Made by a program: the position numbers and the translations under genes. A model generated the notes under the pieces. The model worked only from the letters and a program-made list of their open reading frames with translations. It searched no databases and had not been told where the DNA came from. Positions 60,681-64,000 of a DNA stretch of 64,000 nt are shown here, piece after piece (the first letter of the stretch is position 1; every line of letters begins with the position of its first letter). This stretch comes from Fremontodendron californicum (lineage: Eukaryota; Streptophyta; Magnoliopsida; Malvales; Malvaceae): NCBI GenBank assembly GCA_030761205.1, contig JAULJL010000040.1, positions 13,710,603 through 13,774,602 of the forward strand, in the 5' to 3' direction.

Positions 60681-61296
60681 TACGTCCAAATCCAAATTTC
60701 CATACCTTTTCAGGGTCAAAGTCGGCCTTATCATTAGCTATATCTTTGTCCCTTTTTCTTTCTTTTGTAATTTTGCCTTATTGCCTATTTTCTTTTGGTG
60801 TTGGACTTGGAACTTGGAAGGCAAATTATCTTTATAACCATGAAGGAAGAGAAGCTGAATTAGATAAGCAATAAACAAGAGAAAGATAATGCCATTTCTC
60901 TTATTTCTAAAATCACACTTAGGAAGAGTGCTTGAAAGTGTCCTTTTGACTAAGGGCATCTGTCTTCAGACTAGGACTTGGACCTAATTTCTTTTTGGTT
61001 TATATATACTGATATTGAACCTTTTTTTTTTTGCATTCAGTTCAAAAGCTTTTGCCAAGTTGCGGTCAATTCAAAAGCCTTTCAATTAATATAATCTTTA
61101 CCCCACAAATCAAGCCATGTTCTAACTCAAAAGAAACACCAAATTGGAAGCCCAAAAGACATGCTTTCAGTCAATGTGGGTTGTTCTTTGATGATACTAT
61201 CTAATTTTCTCTTTATTTTTATTCATATTCTTAAAGAGTGGTATATAAAAAATCAGTGTCTTGAATCCAGAATTTAATTCAATTAGCTTATGAAGT
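60681..61296. other. Intergenic, no sure gene
   Basis: A minus-strand frame (60738-60959, 73 codons) contains a hydrophobic stretch IIFLLFIAYLIQLLFLHGY and a basic tail. It is not assignable to a known peptide family, and nothing else supports it. Confidence 0.3.
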
Positions 61297-63505
61297 TGTC
61301 ATAACGATTTTTTCGGACCGCTACGACGGATTTCATGAAAACACAAAAAAAAGAGTCGCCACCAATCTTTTTTGTTAGGTGTGATTGGCCACCTATTAAA
61401 ACCGATTTTAGTAAAACATTTTAAAAATAATTAAAACATTTTGTAAAACCAATTTCGAAGTCTGCGCTTTGAACCAGAGAGAAAACAAAATCGGGTTCGG
61501 GAGTCAGTTACGTGCGGGGAAGGATTAGCACCCCCGCAACGCCCGTTTAGAAAACGGTACCACTTGATCACGTGTTATCTTAAATCTCGATTTAATGGAT
61601 TTAACATCGGTATTTAAAACTAATTCTCTTTTCTTTTCTTTTATTTAAAAAAAAAACATGTTTATTATTTTTTGAATTTTCTTGAACTGTTTTTAATTTT
61701 TTAAAAATCGAAAGTGAACATAAATTTATTATCGAAAATACTCATTAAATATTCCCGACACTCTCGGTGGTATTTAACGAGATCTTCTCACCTCAAGACA
61801 TCTCAAGAATCACAACCGTGATATCTTTCGAATTCCGTCGTCGGCAATTTACATCCATTTTTATTCAAATGCGTATGATGCAAATATTTAAATATCGGAT
61901 GCATACGGCTTAACATATAATTATAAAATTAAACATGCGAATCGTAATATTAAAAACACGAGCATGGCAAAATATCGAGCGCAATAAACATTCGCTATTT
62001 ATTTATTTATTTATTTTGATTATTTCTATTTTTTTTTAAACGAAAACGAATTTTTGTATCGAGCATGTCGCCAAATATTCCCACCACTCATGGTGATATT
62101 TAACGAAACTCTCTCACCTCAAGATATCTTAGGAATCACTACCGTGACGTCCTTCGAATTCCGTCGTCGGTAATTCGTATTTATTAAAAACTTTTTTTTT
62201 TGAAAGGTAAATTAAAATGCTTTTAATAATTATTTCCGAAATAAAAGAAATTATCTATGTAAGAGTAATTCCCGAATCACTCCGATACTTTCGATAGTGT
62301 CTCGATTATTATTCTCACTCGAACCTTTTCGAAAAACGATCGATACTCCGACCATCCGAGAAAGAGATCCGTTTTTAGAGAATTTTATTTACCGAAAATA
62401 ATTTTAAAAAACATGGATTAATTAAAAATTATTATTTTAATATTTTAAAATCGAAATCGAATAACAAAAATATATCGAATGCCGGACAAAATAAATAAAT
62501 ACAAATAGTAAATGAAAATAAATAAGAAAATCATACTTGACGAATGTCGAGAATCTGAAAAATCAAAATGCCGGACTTGATCTTCGTAAAATCACCTGAA
62601 AATGTCAATAAAAAAAATCAAAACTTCAAAAACGATCATCGTGAATTTTTCTTTAATTTTTTATTTTATATTTTTTCTCTTTTTTTTTATATTTTTTATT
62701 TTTTTAATTTAATTTTTAATTTTTCTCTTTTTTTTTTATTTTATATTTTTATACTATTATTATTTTTTTATTATTGTTTTTTAATTTTTTCTCTTTTTTT
62801 CTTTTTTTTTTCTTTTCTTTTCTTTCTTTTCTTCTTTTTTTTTTTCTTTTTTTTTTTCTGGCCCCAAAACCAGGCCTGTTGGGCCAGGTTCGGCCCTGGC
62901 CTGCTGAGCCAGGCCTGGTTCTGGCCTGGCCCAAATTTTTTTTTGGGGGGGGGACCCGCGCGGACCCTGGGTCGGATCCGGGTCCAGGCGCGGATCCTCC
63001 CCGTCAAAACGGCGCCGTTTCGGCGCCACAAAAACGGCGCCGTTTCGGCGCCTTTCTCTATTTTTTTGGGGACCCTGGGTCAAAACGCGCGGACCCCGGG
63101 TCGTTTTGACGCCGTTTAAAGTTTTTTTAAAATATTCGGGTGACCCGCGCGGACCCCGGGTCGACCCGCGGGTCGACGCGCGGGTCATTCTGACCCGATT
63201 CGGGGGCTATATAAGCCCCCTTTTTTATTTTTTGTCATTTCTTTTTTTTTTCTTCTCTCTCTCTCTCTCCGTGTGTCAGTGGGTGGCGTGTGTAGGGTGG
63301 TTGGCCTGTTGGCAGGGAGGCTGGTGGCGTGTGGCAGGGAGGCTGGTGGCGTGTGGTTGAGGGTTTTGGGTATGCTGGGCTTGGGCCTTGGATTGGGCCT
63401 GAGATTGGGCTTGGTTTGCCAATTGGGCCTGCTAAATAGCAGGCCCTGTTTGCAAGTGGCCCGGGTTGGATTCAGATCCGACCCGGACCAAAATTGGTTA
63501 TTACA
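61297..63505 (+). repeat. 5' LTR of the gypsy-like element
   Basis: 2209 bp from TGTCATAACG to GGTTATTACA. It is collinear with 5038-6420 and with the last ~120 bp of the solo LTR. The middle differs: here 62860-63190 is GC-rich with palindromes AAACGGCGCCGTTT at 63007-63020 and 63032-63045 and repeated GGACCC..GGGTC words. The solo LTR instead carries a different GC-rich block after its TATA box. Confidence 0.85.
63208..63214 (+). promoter_or_regulatory. Predicted LTR promoter TATA box
   Basis: TATATAA in the context GGGGGCTATATAAGCCCCC, the same as in the solo LTR. It is followed by a T/CT-rich leader. Confidence 0.65.
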
Positions 63506-63574
63506 GCTGCCCCTCTTTGCACATTGCTGAGAATCAGGAATAGGGCAAAGACAGTATAACCAATTTTGTCCGGT

Positions 63575-64000
63575 TATAGAGATCCATTTTTAGTGAGGCT
63601 CTATCATTTGGAAAATAAATTACTCCTCTAATCAGAGGCTCTATCACTTGAAAAATAAACTGCTCCTCTAATCAGAGGCTCTATCATTTGGAAAATAAAT
63701 TGCTCCTCTAATCAGAGGCTCTATCACTTGAAAAATAAATTGGTCCTCTAATCAGAGGCTCTATCACTTGGAAATAAACTGCTCCTCTCATCAGAGGCTC
63801 CACGACTTTGAAATTTAAATTGCTTCTCTCATCAGAGGCTCCACAACTTCGAAAATAAATTGCTCCTCTCATCAAAGGCTCCACAACTTTAAAATTTAAA
63901 TTGCTCCTCTCATCAGAGGCTCCGTCACTTTAAAAATAAATTGCTCCTCTCATCAGAGGCTCCACGACTTTGAAAAAATAAATTGCTCCTCTCATCAGAG
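63575..64000. repeat. 40-bp hairpin tandem array, runs off the window
   Basis: About ten units of 39-41 bp, each with GCTCCTCTAATCAGAGGCTC or the CTCATC form, separated by TATCA.TTGGAAAATAAATT. GAGGCT recurs at 63595, 63635, 63675, 63715 and 63755 and then at about 40-bp steps. Each unit holds the inverted pair CCTCT/AGAGG. Confidence 0.92.

Larger units (their letters stand above)
61297..64000 (+). mobile_element. Gypsy-like LTR element, left part only
   Basis: LTR at 61297-63505 followed by internal sequence to the end of the window. It is in the same orientation as the solo LTR at 5038-7579 and belongs to the same family. The internal part begins GCTGCCCCTCTTTGCACATTG and passes into a 40-bp tandem array. 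Coding domains would lie beyond the window. Confidence 0.8.

Noticed and set aside
60738..60959. Possible small secreted or membrane peptide gene
   Set aside because: A hydrophobic stretch alone is not enough; it is not at the N-terminus, no known peptide motif is seen, and the frame lies in AT-rich DNA.
62568..63188. 183- and 135-codon ORFs in the second LTR
   Set aside because: Phe runs from poly-T and Lys/Arg runs from poly-A antisense; the region is an LTR.

Overview
The window is nuclear DNA of a flowering plant, very probably a eudicot. It is strongly AT-rich, it carries three plant genes with plant-type exons and introns or promoter motifs, and most of the remaining sequence is transposons of plant families (MULE, Ty1/copia, Ty3/gypsy-like LTRs, LINE tails, hAT-type MITEs). 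The species cannot be named from the sequence alone.

Genes. (1) A single-exon 60S ribosomal protein L26 gene (19790-20230, +), with telo-box and TGGGCY motifs upstream. (2) A five-exon BTB/POZ plus TAZ zinc-finger protein of the BT family (29836-33165, +). (3) A four-exon type I formin closely matching the FH6 group (36685-41086, -). Genes 2 and 3 are convergent, with 3.5 kb between their stop codons. There are also two tRNA-Val(AAC) genes, made by a ~1.06 kb tandem duplication, and one broken protein phosphatase 1 exon (10264-10488, -).

Mobile elements, left to right: a solo LTR with its 5-bp target duplication (5038-7579); a copia element on the minus strand (11629-17866) with nearly identical LTRs but ruined coding regions; a hAT-type MITE in the 3' flank of RPL26 (21016-21552); MITEs of one short family, four of them in introns of the BT and FH6 genes; a nearly intact 5.7 kb MULE (41346-47030) inserted about 250 bp upstream of the FH6 start codon, with hairpin-rich 0.7 kb terminal repeats, a 12-copy 97-bp minisatellite and a transposase with one frameshift; two 5'-truncated LINE tails (about 47431-48190 and 53598-54043); a copia 3' remnant (58082-58900); and an LTR plus the start of the internal region of a second element of the solo-LTR family, running off the right end (61297-64000).

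How it fits together. The three protein genes have unrelated roles (ribosome, transcription-associated scaffold, actin nucleation) and nothing suggests they act together. The interest lies in the transposons: repeated insertion of one hAT-like MITE family into introns of two neighbouring genes, a MULE next to a promoter, and retroelements that look recently moved although they are coding-defective. No CRISPR, operon or prokaryotic-type system is present. I found no clear undescribed multi-gene system; the most unusual structures are the MULE termini and minisatellite and the 40-bp hairpin array at the right edge.
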